A stretch of DNA of 34,975 nucleotides from CALEUX01 sp037439945. Its GTDB lineage: Bacteria; Bacteroidota; Bacteroidia; Bacteroidales; Marinilabiliaceae. The translations under genes were made by a program, and so were the position numbers. This document shows positions 25,598 to 33,568 of this stretch, in pieces. The notes under the pieces were generated by a model, which saw nothing but the letters and a program-made list of their open reading frames with translations, was not told the origin of the DNA and made no database searches. The DNA lies in assembly GCA_037439945.1 (NCBI GenBank), contig JBBIVA010000019.1, positions 1-34,975 of the forward strand, written 5' to 3'. Each line of letters begins with the position of its first letter. The first letter of the stretch is position 1.

Positions 25598-27754
25598 ATG
25601 AAAGTATATCAAGCTGACCAAATAAAAAATATCTCGCTCCTTGGTAGTAGCGGCTCGGGCAAAACCACCCTTGTCGAAGCAATGCTTTACGAGGGTGGGG
25701 TTATAAGCCGCAGAGGTGATGTAGGTAGCAAAAATACCGTTTCAGATTATAACCGGGTAGAACACGAATACGGCTACTCGGTTTTTTCAACCGTTTTATT
25801 TACTGAATGGCTTGGTAAAAAGCTAAATATAATCGATTGCCCTGGATCTGATGATTTCATCAATGGGGCAATTACATCTCTGAATGTAACCGATACAGCT
25901 ATAATTCTAATAGACTCCTCTCATGGGGTAGAAGTAGGGACCGAGAATATGTTCAGGTATACTGAAAAATATAATAAACCGGTTATTTTTTTAATTAATA
26001 AGCTAGACCACGAAAACGCAAATTACGAACTTTCTGTTGAAAATATTCATGAAACTTTTGGTAAAAAGGCTGTAATAGTGCAATACCCCATTATGGTTGG
26101 GCCATCTTTCAATGCTGTGATCGATGTTTTAAAAATGAAGATGTATCAGTGGGGGCCCAATGGAGGTGAACCTCAGATTCTAGAGATTCCTGCAGGTGAA
26201 AAGGATAAGGCTGATGAACTTCATAATGCATTAATTGAAGCGGCTGCAGAGAATGATGAAGGCCTTATGGAATTGTTTTTTGAGAAGGGTACGCTTGACG
26301 AAGATGAAATGCGTAGGGGAATTAAAGCAGGCTTAAAAGGGCGCGATTTGTATCCTATTTTATGCTGTTCAGCCTTAAAAGATATGGGTGTTAGGCGTTT
26401 TATGGAGTTTTTAGGAAATATTGTTCCATTTGTTTCTGAAATGCCAAAACCAAAAACCCAAAAGGGAATTGAGGTAAACCCGGATGTTAATGGACCTGCT
26501 TCAATATTTGTATTTAAAACCAGTATTGAGCCTCATTTGGGCGAAGTTAGTTACTTTAAAGTAATGTCGGGGAAATTGGTGGAAGGTATTGACCTGGTTA
26601 ATATGAATCGTGAAGCAAAAGAACGCTTAAGTCAGCTTTATTGCGTAGCAGGAAACAACCGGCACAAAGTTTCCGAGTTGGTTGCAGGTGATATTGGTGC
26701 AACTGTAAAATTAAAAGAGACAAAAACAAATCATACACTCAATATAAAAGGTTGTGAATTTTTATTTGAACCAATAAAATATCCAAACCCAAAATTCAGA
26801 ACAGCCATTAAACCTGTTAGTGAAGGAGATGAGGAAAAACTTGGCGAAATTCTTACTCGTTTTCATGAGGAAGATCCGACCATTATTGTTGAGTATTCCA
26901 AGGAATTAAAACAGGTTATTGTGCATGGACAAGGTGAGTTTCACCTTAACACAATGAAATGGAGAATTGAAAACCTTGAAAAACTTCAGATAGAATTTCA
27001 TAATCCCAGAATTCCATACCGTGAAACAATAACAAAACAAGCAAGGGCCGACTATCGTCATAAAAAACAATCAGGTGGTGCAGGCCAGTTTGGTGAGGTG
27101 CATATGATTATTGAACCTTATTTTGAAGATATGCCGGCGCCAACATTATATAAATTCGGGGCACAGGAATTTAAAGTGAGCTTGCGCGACAAAGACGAAA
27201 TTCAACTTCCATGGGGAGGGAAGCTGGTATTTTGTAATTGTATAGTTGGAGGTTCTATTGATACCCGTTTTATGCCTGCAATACAAAAGGGTATAATGGA
27301 GAAAATGGAAGAAGGGCCATTAACAGGTTCATATGCCCGTGATATAAGAGTTTGTGTTTACGATGGAAAAATGCACCCTGTTGATTCCAATGAAATTTCT
27401 TTCAGACTTGCAGGCCGTAATGCCTTTAGAGCCGCCTTTAAGGATGCAGGCCCTAAAATTCTTGAACCTATTTACGATGTAGAAGTTAGGGTTCCCTCTG
27501 AAAGGATGGGAGATGTAATGAGCGACCTTCAGGGACGCAGGGCAATGATTGAAGGAATGAACAGCGAAAAAGGTTTTGAAGTAATTAAAGCCAAAGTTCC
27601 CCTTAAAGAAATGAACAAATATTCAACATCATTAAGTTCTATTACAGGGGGCCGTGCATTTTATACCATGAGTTTTTCAAAATATGAAAAAGTGCCACCA
27701 GAAGTTCAGGAGCAATTGTTAGCTGCCTATGAGGCTGAACAAAAAGAAGAATAG
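25598..27754 (+). CDS. EF-G2-type elongation factor paralogue lacking the catalytic His
   Basis: A full-length EF-G architecture of 718 aa: G domain (~1-280), domain II (~300-390), domains III-V (domain IV around RADYRHKKQSGGAGQFGEV, then ERMGDVMSDLQGRRAMIEGM). The P-loop is GSSGSGKT (16-23) rather than the GHIDAGKTT of canonical EF-G. G3 is IDCPGSDDF, with Ser84 where canonical EF-G has the GTPase His (DTPGHVDF). NKLD is at 134-137. The family matches the EF-G2 paralogues. From memory, a Bacteroides EF-G2 that supports translation without GTP hydrolysis has been described, and this looks like that type. It is monocistronic with its own terminator. A separate canonical fusA is expected elsewhere in the genome. 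Confidence 0.9.
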   Translation: MKVYQADQIKNISLLGSSGSGKTTLVEAMLYEGGVISRRGDVGSKNTVSDYNRVEHEYGYSVFSTVLFTEWLGKKLNIIDCPGSDDFINGAITSLNVTDTAIILIDSSHGVEVGTENMFRYTEKYNKPVIFLINKLDHENANYELSVENIHETFGKKAVIVQYPIMVGPSFNAVIDVLKMKMYQWGPNGGEPQILEIPAGEKDKADELHNALIEAAAENDEGLMELFFEKGTLDEDEMRRGIKAGLKGRDLYPILCCSALKDMGVRRFMEFLGNIVPFVSEMPKPKTQKGIEVNPDVNGPASIFVFKTSIEPHLGEVSYFKVMSGKLVEGIDLVNMNREAKERLSQLYCVAGNNRHKVSELVAGDIGATVKLKETKTNHTLNIKGCEFLFEPIKYPNPKFRTAIKPVSEGDEEKLGEILTRFHEEDPTIIVEYSKELKQVIVHGQGEFHLNTMKWRIENLEKLQIEFHNPRIPYRETITKQARADYRHKKQSGGAGQFGEVHMIIEPYFEDMPAPTLYKFGAQEFKVSLRDKDEIQLPWGGKLVFCNCIVGGSIDTRFMPAIQKGIMEKMEEGPLTGSYARDIRVCVYDGKMHPVDSNEISFRLAGRNAFRAAFKDAGPKILEPIYDVEVRVPSERMGDVMSDLQGRRAMIEGMNSEKGFEVIKAKVPLKEMNKYSTSLSSITGGRAFYTMSFSKYEKVPPEVQEQLLAAYEAEQKEE

Positions 27755-27771
27755 GTATTAAGTTTTTTTAT

Positions 27772-27806
27772 AAAGAGACGTGTAAAAATAGCATGTCTCT
27801 TTTTTT
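27772..27806 (+). terminator. Terminator of the EF-G2-type gene
   Basis: AAAGAGACGTG (27772-27782) pairs with CATGTCTCTTT (27792-27802, one G-T pair), followed by TTTT. It lies 18 bp after the stop codon. Confidence 0.85.
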
Positions 27807-27901
27807 GTGCAATTTTTGGCGGTAAAGAACAAACAATGCATTTAAAAGAGTGGGTGTTTTATAAGAATCGGGCAACTGATAAATACTAATGCCTATTAAT
27901 A

Positions 27902-28059
27902 CGGATGAAACGAGCATGATTCGCCAAACACAAATTGTCCCTAATTTTCGGGAAACACCAATGAATTGAAGATCAACAAAGTCAAAATAGCACACATGGG
28001 GTTCTCCTGTAATAACCGCACAACCTACCTACAATTTAAAAACAAATTATTTACGGATG
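27902..28059 (-). repeat. Interspersed repeat, copy R4 (inverted)
   Basis: Read on the minus strand it runs CATCCGTAAATAATTTG, then GGAGAACCCCATGTGTGCTATTTTG, GTGTTTCCCGAAAATTAGGG and CATGCTCGTTTCATCCG, so it carries all blocks of the family. On the plus strand it ends TTTACGGATGAAA, which opens an 11-codon frame (28057-28092) that I regard as a remnant. Most of this 321-bp intergenic region is this repeat. Confidence 0.7.
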
Positions 28060-28075
28060 AAAAAAAATGCTATAA

Positions 28076-29716
28076 CTAAAAATCAGAAATAATCTCATTA
28101 AAAACCCTTATTTCAGGAACATTTATTGCTGATTGGTGGGTAAGTCCAATGCTTTTTAGCAGAAGGGGTATGAGATGGGTGGCATCAGTTTTATCAAACC
28201 AGGCACCTTTATTTGTTTTCCATCCAAAAAACATAAAGGGTAATGAACGCTGACCGGGGAAACCATCCTGACGGGTCCCTTGTTCTGAAACCGATGTGTG
28301 CCAACCCGGTAATAATGTTAAATAAATATCACCTGAACGCATTGGAAAAATATTGTTTGATATTAACTGGTCGTACCGGTTTTCAAGAATTAAATCGTGT
28401 GAAGGTATTGCCCTTGATACACCTGAAACTTCAAGTAAAAAACGGGATGCTGTTTCCTGCATATCTTTAACCAACAAGCCCTTGCTTTCTATTAAAGGTT
28501 TATTTAAATATACAACACCATCAATAATTCCCATCACCCATTTTCCCTGACCATGTATTGCCATCAGGTATAAATTCAAAAGTGAAGCAATTTTTTGATT
28601 CTCAAAAACTCCTGTGTTTTTTCCAGGGAGACCGTGGGTTGATCTGTCGCCTCCGCTATTGGCTGCACTCGTTAATACTATAAGGTAATTTTCCCTTCCC
28701 AGGTCTATATCCAAAAAATCAATTAACGAACCTAACTCACCATCCAGCCGCAGAAGCATATCCTCCTTTTCAGCTGTAATAACTACCCCATTTGTATTCA
28801 AAAAAGGCTTTGTTGTAAATGAAATTGAAAGTAAATCGGGGATATTATCCTGTCCAAATTGTGTATTAACCAAAAAAGCTACTACAAAATCGCGCATTAA
28901 GGCATTGGCGTAAGGAGATGCCGCGACCTTACCATAGCGGAAGCCATTTATACCGCCATCATTCATTCCATAAAAAAAACTTCGGAAACCCAATCTTTTT
29001 TCGGGTAACATATAGCGATACTCGGTATATGATGTAATATCGTTTAACGGACCCCAATGTCTGGTTAAGTAACCGTTGGTACTATAGCGTATGTTAAACT
29101 GGTTTACCCAGGTTGAATCCTTACCAGCCCTAAATACATCATAAAAATTGCCTGTTGATTTATTGTATGCGTAATAAAAATCAGAATTATACCCCAAACC
29201 TGCCAGCATCCACGGAGCATCAATTGTTATTGCGCCCACCCGGGATTGTGGCCCGTAAAAACTCTTTAAATAATCTGCAAAAGTTCGGGCCATGTTATTC
29301 TGAATACAGCTTTTTATGGCCGAAGTATCAAATGAAGCAGTTTCGGAGAAGCTGCCGGAACGCTTCTCAATCCATTGCTCACCAACAACACCATGGATCG
29401 AAGGATTTACGCCGGTTAAAATTGAAGTTAATCTTGTGCCGGGATAGGCAGAAAAGTCGCGTGAATATGCCGACATAAACCTAAAACCCTCGCGGGCAAT
29501 ACGATTTAAACCCTTATCTGAAAAAGATGATTGAAGCAATAATAATTGGTCGTTATCGAGCTCATCAATAACAATGAACAGAATTAGCTTGGGTGGTGTA
29601 TTTTGTGCTGATGCCCCAAAATTAAATCCTGCAAAAAGAATAGAATAAAAAAAAATGCTTTTAATTAAACCCTTACAAGTTTTTCCAAGTTTATTTAACT
29701 TCCCAAACATCACCAT
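28076..29716 (-). CDS. PafA-like alkaline-phosphatase-fold protein, probable pseudoenzyme
   Basis: The 546-aa product has an N-terminal signal peptide ending near GASA-Q (residue 37/38). It is a PafA-type alkaline phosphatase superfamily member: LILFIVIDELDNDQLL, LTGVNPSIHGVVGEQWIE, MARTFADYL, GAITIDAPWMLAGLGYNSDFYYAYN and a C-terminal PFMFFGW strand. The metal Asp51 remains. The nucleophile region reads SAYPGTRLTS instead of TxxGHAS. The Asp/His pair motif TDYxGH is TTKPFLNTNG (301-310), ADHG is SAANSGG (350-356), and the late His is absent (PGQRSLPF). The GNNW and KxR substrate residues are also replaced. It is likely periplasmic and non-catalytic. It overlaps the end of korB by 26 bp (20 if Met3 starts). 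Confidence 0.8.
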   Translation of the reverse strand: MVMFGKLNKLGKTCKGLIKSIFFYSILFAGFNFGASAQNTPPKLILFIVIDELDNDQLLLLQSSFSDKGLNRIAREGFRFMSAYSRDFSAYPGTRLTSILTGVNPSIHGVVGEQWIEKRSGSFSETASFDTSAIKSCIQNNMARTFADYLKSFYGPQSRVGAITIDAPWMLAGLGYNSDFYYAYNKSTGNFYDVFRAGKDSTWVNQFNIRYSTNGYLTRHWGPLNDITSYTEYRYMLPEKRLGFRSFFYGMNDGGINGFRYGKVAASPYANALMRDFVVAFLVNTQFGQDNIPDLLSISFTTKPFLNTNGVVITAEKEDMLLRLDGELGSLIDFLDIDLGRENYLIVLTSAANSGGDRSTHGLPGKNTGVFENQKIASLLNLYLMAIHGQGKWVMGIIDGVVYLNKPLIESKGLLVKDMQETASRFLLEVSGVSRAIPSHDLILENRYDQLISNNIFPMRSGDIYLTLLPGWHTSVSEQGTRQDGFPGQRSLPFMFFGWKTNKGAWFDKTDATHLIPLLLKSIGLTHQSAINVPEIRVFNEIISDF

Positions 29717-30707
29717 CTTTGGCTAAATCAATAAATGACTTAATCCTGGTGTTTTTTTGGACCTCTTTAATCTGATATTCAACAGCCTGATCATAAGCAG
29801 GTGTTTTAAACTTTCTGATTATGCCCAGAGCTACCGGAAATTCAGGATTTTCCATATTGGCCAATTTCAAGTGCATGGTGTTATCTTCACATTCAGCATC
29901 ATGAACCAGGATATTTTCCAAAGATATTCCGTTTTCACCAATTGTCACAACTTTTAGGTTTAAACCTTCCAAAATAATTCCTTTGTTGCGTTCTTTGCCA
30001 AAAATCATTGGTTTGCCATGTTCAAGAACAATAGTTCTGTCGTCTTTAAACTGTTTATCAGTAATATCTTCGTGTACCTTATCATTATAAATAACACAAT
30101 TCTGTAACACCTCAATTACTGAAGTTCCAATATGCAAAGCACCTTCCTTAAAAACTTCCACGCTTAGCTTTAATTCCTTGTCGATGGTTCGGGCAAAAAA
30201 ATTTCCCCTGGCCCCAATTGTTAACTCCCCGGGACGAAACGGGTGTTCTATTGTACCATAAGGCGAGGTTTTTGATATAAAACCTCTTTTTGATGTTGGA
30301 GAAAACTGGCCTTTTGTTAACCCATAAATTTTATTGTTAAAAAGAAGTACATTAATATCTACATTACGTCTGACTGTGTGGATAAAATGATTACCGCCAA
30401 TTGCCAGGGCATCACCGTCGCCAGTAACCTGCCAAACTTTTAGTTGTGGATTTGCCACTTTAACCCCTGATGCAATTGCTGATCCCCTGCCATGGATAGT
30501 ATGAAAACCATAGGTATTCATATAATAAGTAAACCTTGATGAACACCCTATCCCTGAAACCACTGCCACTTCTTCTTTTTTAAGTCCCAGTTCAGCCATA
30601 GCTTTTTGTACGGTATTTAAAATTGCATGGTCTCCACAACCAGGACACCATCGTACATTCTGATCACTTTTAAAATCGGTATATGATAACTTAATTTCTG
30701 CTTCCAT
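29691..30707 (-). CDS. korB: 2-Oxoglutarate:ferredoxin oxidoreductase, beta subunit
   Basis: Binds TPP and, with KorA, interconverts 2-oxoglutarate plus CoA and succinyl-CoA plus CO2 using ferredoxin. The 338-aa product has the N-terminal WCPGCGDHAIL cysteines and GIGCSSRFTYYMNTYGFHTIHGR. The TPP/Mg motif is GDGDALAIGGNHF with Asn-Asn 30 residues later (LLFNNKIYGLTKGQFSPTS). It starts 46 bp after korA and its 3' end overlaps the PafA-like gene, so the three form one operon. No KorC/KorD-type ferredoxin gene is visible. Confidence 0.94.
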   Translation of the reverse strand: MEAEIKLSYTDFKSDQNVRWCPGCGDHAILNTVQKAMAELGLKKEEVAVVSGIGCSSRFTYYMNTYGFHTIHGRGSAIASGVKVANPQLKVWQVTGDGDALAIGGNHFIHTVRRNVDINVLLFNNKIYGLTKGQFSPTSKRGFISKTSPYGTIEHPFRPGELTIGARGNFFARTIDKELKLSVEVFKEGALHIGTSVIEVLQNCVIYNDKVHEDITDKQFKDDRTIVLEHGKPMIFGKERNKGIILEGLNLKVVTIGENGISLENILVHDAECEDNTMHLKLANMENPEFPVALGIIRKFKTPAYDQAVEYQIKEVQKNTRIKSFIDLAKDGDVWEVK

Positions 30708-30753
30708 AACAGCTAAATTGAAATCTATATTAACACTTTTAAACCCAATAATA

Positions 30754-32595
30754 TTATAAGTACTTAAGGAAAGCCTCCTTTAGTTCTTGAACAGTAAAAG
30801 GCTGCCCTTGTACTTTATTGTATTGATGATATTTGAACTTTGGATTTTTCATTCTGAGGTAATCTGCAAACTGCCCCAGGTTTAGCTCACAAACAACTAT
30901 GTTTTTAAATTCTTTAAAAACCTCTTCTGTATTAATTGGTAATGGATTAATATAATTAAAGTGAGCAAGAGCAACTTTATATCCATTCTCATTTAATTCT
31001 TCAACTGCTGAAAATAAATGTCCATAAGTTCCGCCCCATCCTACAACCAGCAAATCCGCTTCATTATCCCCAATTATTTCCAATTTTGGGATGTAGCCGG
31101 CTATTATATCCAGTTTTTCCTGCCTTATTTTAACCATTACTTCATGATTTGCACCATCATGAGAAACGTAACCTGTAAGGGCATCCTTTTCAAGACCACC
31201 AATACGGTGCTCATACCCGGGGGTACCTGGAATAACCCAATCGCGATTAAGTTTTTCCGAATCCCTAAGATATGTTTTAAACTCTCCAGGCTTTTGTTTT
31301 GTGAATGGTGGTTTAATATCGGGAAATTCTCCATCCTCGGGTACTCTCCATTGCTGTGTGCCATTTGCAAGAAACCCATCAGTAAGAAGAATAACCGGGA
31401 TCATATGTTCAACAGCAATCTTTGATGAATAATACGCATAATCGAAACAATTAACCGGTGTGCTGGCAGCCATAACAACTACAGGACTTTCGCCATTTCT
31501 TCCGTATAACGCCTGCATTAAGTCAGATTGCTCTGTTTTGGTAGGTAATCCGGTTGAAGGTCCCCCTCTTTGAACATCAACCACAACCAAGGGTAATTCA
31601 GCCATAACAGCAAGCCCCAATGCTTCGGCCTTCAGTGCAAGCCCCGGGCCTGAAGTGGATGTAATTCCCATGCACCCTGCAAAACTGGCTCCAATTGCGG
31701 TGCATATACCTGCAATTTCATCCTCTGCCTGAAATACTTTTACTCCCAAATCTTTTCGGGCCGATAGTTCCTGAAGGATTTCAGTTGCCGGTGTTATTGG
31801 ATAAGACCCGAGGAAAAGTTCAAAACCAGCTTTTTCGGCTGCATAAATAAAACCCCATGCTGTCGCTTTATTTCCATTTAAGTTTCTGTAAACTCCTTTT
31901 CGCACTTCGGCAGGAGAAATATGATATGATGGGGTAGAAGCCTGAATAATATTGCCGTAATCATAGCCAGCCTGTAAAACCTTAAGGTTAGCTTCCATAA
32001 TTTCAGGCTTATGGGAAAATTTATTTATTATGAAATCCCTTGTATGATCAAGAGGGCGGTTAAATAACCAATATACCAAACCCAATGCGTACATGTTTTT
32101 GCTACGCAGAATGCTTTTATTATCAATATCTATACCCACAACGCTTTCCCGTGTCAGGGTTGCTATTGGGGCCTTAATAATATGGAAACCTTCCAGCTTG
32201 TCTTCAAGTATGGGATCAAGAGTAGAATATCCTGCCTTAATAAGGTTTTTTTCGTCAAAACTATCAACGTCAATTATAATCGTTCCGCCGGGTTTCATCC
32301 ATTTAACGTTTGCTTTAAGTGCTGCAGGGTTCATTGCAACCAGTACATCGGTATAGTCGCCGGGAGTTAACACTCCTGAGTGCCCAAAATGGACCTGAAA
32401 CCCTGAAACCCCGCCAATTGTTCCTTGTGGAGCTCTGATATCGGAAGGATAATCAGGGAAAGTTGATATATCATTCCCGTAAATTGCTGATGTATGCGAA
32501 AATAATGTTCCTGTTAACTGCATTCCATCACCGGAATCGCCTGAAAATCGTACTACAAGATCTTCAACTTCAATAACTTTTGAACTTTTTCCCAT
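30754..32595 (-). CDS. korA: 2-Oxoglutarate:ferredoxin oxidoreductase, fused gamma-alpha subunit
   Basis: The 613-aa product is a fusion. A gamma-type domain covers about 1-190 (VVRFSGDSGDGMQLTGTLF, LVAMNPAALKANV). The alpha (pyrimidine-binding) domain starts near 235 (GNKATAWGFIYAAEKAGFELFLGSYPITPATEILQEL) and contains ITSTSGPGLALKAEALGLAVMAELPLVVVDVQRGGPSTGLPTKTEQ. A domain II segment follows (LLVVGWGGTYGHL). Such fusions are usual in Bacteroidota. It is the first gene of the operon, with a promoter of TTTG-N20-TAAATTTG form upstream. Substrate preference for 2-oxoglutarate over other 2-oxoacids is by resemblance only. Confidence 0.93.
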   Translation of the reverse strand: MGKSSKVIEVEDLVVRFSGDSGDGMQLTGTLFSHTSAIYGNDISTFPDYPSDIRAPQGTIGGVSGFQVHFGHSGVLTPGDYTDVLVAMNPAALKANVKWMKPGGTIIIDVDSFDEKNLIKAGYSTLDPILEDKLEGFHIIKAPIATLTRESVVGIDIDNKSILRSKNMYALGLVYWLFNRPLDHTRDFIINKFSHKPEIMEANLKVLQAGYDYGNIIQASTPSYHISPAEVRKGVYRNLNGNKATAWGFIYAAEKAGFELFLGSYPITPATEILQELSARKDLGVKVFQAEDEIAGICTAIGASFAGCMGITSTSGPGLALKAEALGLAVMAELPLVVVDVQRGGPSTGLPTKTEQSDLMQALYGRNGESPVVVMAASTPVNCFDYAYYSSKIAVEHMIPVILLTDGFLANGTQQWRVPEDGEFPDIKPPFTKQKPGEFKTYLRDSEKLNRDWVIPGTPGYEHRIGGLEKDALTGYVSHDGANHEVMVKIRQEKLDIIAGYIPKLEIIGDNEADLLVVGWGGTYGHLFSAVEELNENGYKVALAHFNYINPLPINTEEVFKEFKNIVVCELNLGQFADYLRMKNPKFKYHQYNKVQGQPFTVQELKEAFLKYL

Positions 32596-32671
32596 AATGA
32601 CATTTATTCATTATAAAATGATCCTATGCGCTTATACCAACCTTAAAATTGCATTCAAAATAAAAAGTGCG

Positions 32672-32703
32672 CAAATTTATCAGGATTAAAAATTAATAAC
32701 AAA
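32672..32703 (-). promoter_or_regulatory. korAB promoter
   Basis: On the minus strand TTTG (32703-32700), 20 bp of spacer, then TAAATTTG (32679-32672) match the Bacteroidota -33/-7 pattern. The predicted leader is about 70 nt. Confidence 0.65.
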
Positions 32704-32763
32704 GACAAATATCAACTTGTGGCATAGATTTTTTTTAAAAAAAATTCATAGATAATTTTAGAT

Positions 32764-32942
32764 TATGGTAGGTTAGCCTTTCCCGGTAAATCGGGGGAAC
32801 CCGCATGACTAATTTTGGGCCTGCCGTTCTTCAATTGACTATATAGAACTTAGATTCTTGGCAAACCAAGCGGCAAAGCTGAGCGGAATTGGCCGGTCTC
32901 CGATTCATCCGGGTTTGGGTTTTTTGCAAACATGCTCATCCT
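32764..32942 (+). repeat. Interspersed repeat, diverged copy R5
   Basis: It contains GCCTTTCCCGGTAAATCGGGGG, a CCCG..CGGG hairpin like other copies, then GAACCCGCATGACTAATTTT. Its end, GCAAACATGCTCATCC, resembles CATGCTCGTTTCATCC of R3/R4. The middle is unlike the others. With the korA leader it accounts for most of the 400-bp gap before the carbonic anhydrase gene. Confidence 0.45.
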
Positions 32943-32990
32943 ATATATAAAAACAAACCATTGACAACGAAAATTGTTTAACGTAGTTAT

Positions 32991-32998
32991 TACCTTTG
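32991..32998 (+). promoter_or_regulatory. Candidate -7 element of the gamma-carbonic anhydrase gene
   Basis: TACCTTTG matches TAnnTTTG exactly, 18 bp before the ATG at 33017, implying a very short leader. No good -33 TTTG at 19-20 bp. Confidence 0.5.
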
Positions 32999-33016
32999 AG
33001 ACCAAAACAGACTAAC

Positions 33017-33529
33017 ATGGCATTAATAAAATCAGTAAGAGGGTTTACCCCTGAGATAGGAAACAATGTTTACCTGGCCGAAAATGCAACAATAATTGGT
33101 GATGTTGTAATTGGTGATGATTGTAGTATATGGTTTAACGCTGTTCTCAGGGGGGATGTTAATTCAATCCGGATTGGTAATAAGGTTAATATTCAGGATG
33201 GTTCAGTTTTACATACATTATATCAAAAATCTGTAGTTAAAATAGGTAATAATGTATCAGTAGGACATAATGTAACAATTCACGGGGCGAAAATTGAAGA
33301 TAACGTTTTAATTGGAATTGGGGCAACAATACTTGACCATGCAGTAATAGGCTCAAATTCGATTATAGCAGCCAATTCGCTTATTTTAACAGGGACTATT
33401 GTTGAACCAAACAGCATTTATGCTGGTGTACCTGCCAAAAAGGTCAAAGATATTGAGCCGGCCCAAACTGCTGAGATGATAAATAAAATAGCCGATAATT
33501 ACCTTATGTACGCCGGATGGTATAAATAA
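33017..33529 (+). CDS. Gamma-class carbonic anhydrase family protein
   Basis: The 170-aa product (from MALIKSVRGFTPEIG) is a trimeric left-handed beta-helix protein of the YrdA/PaaY/CaiE group. Hexapeptide repeats run throughout (NATIIGDVVIGDDCSIWFNAVLRGDV). Three candidate zinc His residues are in SVLHTL and VGHNVTIHGA, and YAGVPAKKVKDI closes the helix. The frame opens at a TTG (32996), but the ATG at 33017 gives the standard N-terminus. True carbonic anhydrase activity varies in this family. It stands alone; the cassette-like unit begins 4 bp after its stop codon. Confidence 0.9.
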   Translation: MALIKSVRGFTPEIGNNVYLAENATIIGDVVIGDDCSIWFNAVLRGDVNSIRIGNKVNIQDGSVLHTLYQKSVVKIGNNVSVGHNVTIHGAKIEDNVLIGIGATILDHAVIGSNSIIAANSLILTGTIVEPNSIYAGVPAKKVKDIEPAQTAEMINKIADNYLMYAGWYK

Positions 33530-33532
33530 ACC

Positions 33533-33548
33533 TGTTAGTGGCAAGCAT
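33533..33548 (+). repeat. Left boundary repeat of the cassette-like unit
   Basis: TGTTAGTGGCAAGCAT is the inverted match (14 of 16) of ATGCCAGCCACTAACA at 34819-34834. It is also a direct relative of GTTAGCGGTCAGC at 34952-34964. It starts 4 bp after the carbonic anhydrase stop and 36 bp before the next ATG. Confidence 0.75.
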
Positions 33549-33568
33549 AACAGACCAAACAAACACCA

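Noticed and set aside
27768..27995. 75-aa minus-strand ORF after the EF-G2 gene
   Set aside because: It lies over the terminator and the R4 repeat and has no recognisable protein features, so it is most likely spurious.
28057..28092. 11-codon ORF starting at the TTTACGGATG edge of R4
   Set aside because: Too short and convergent with the end of the PafA-like gene; kept only as evidence that the repeat edge carries a start-like signal.
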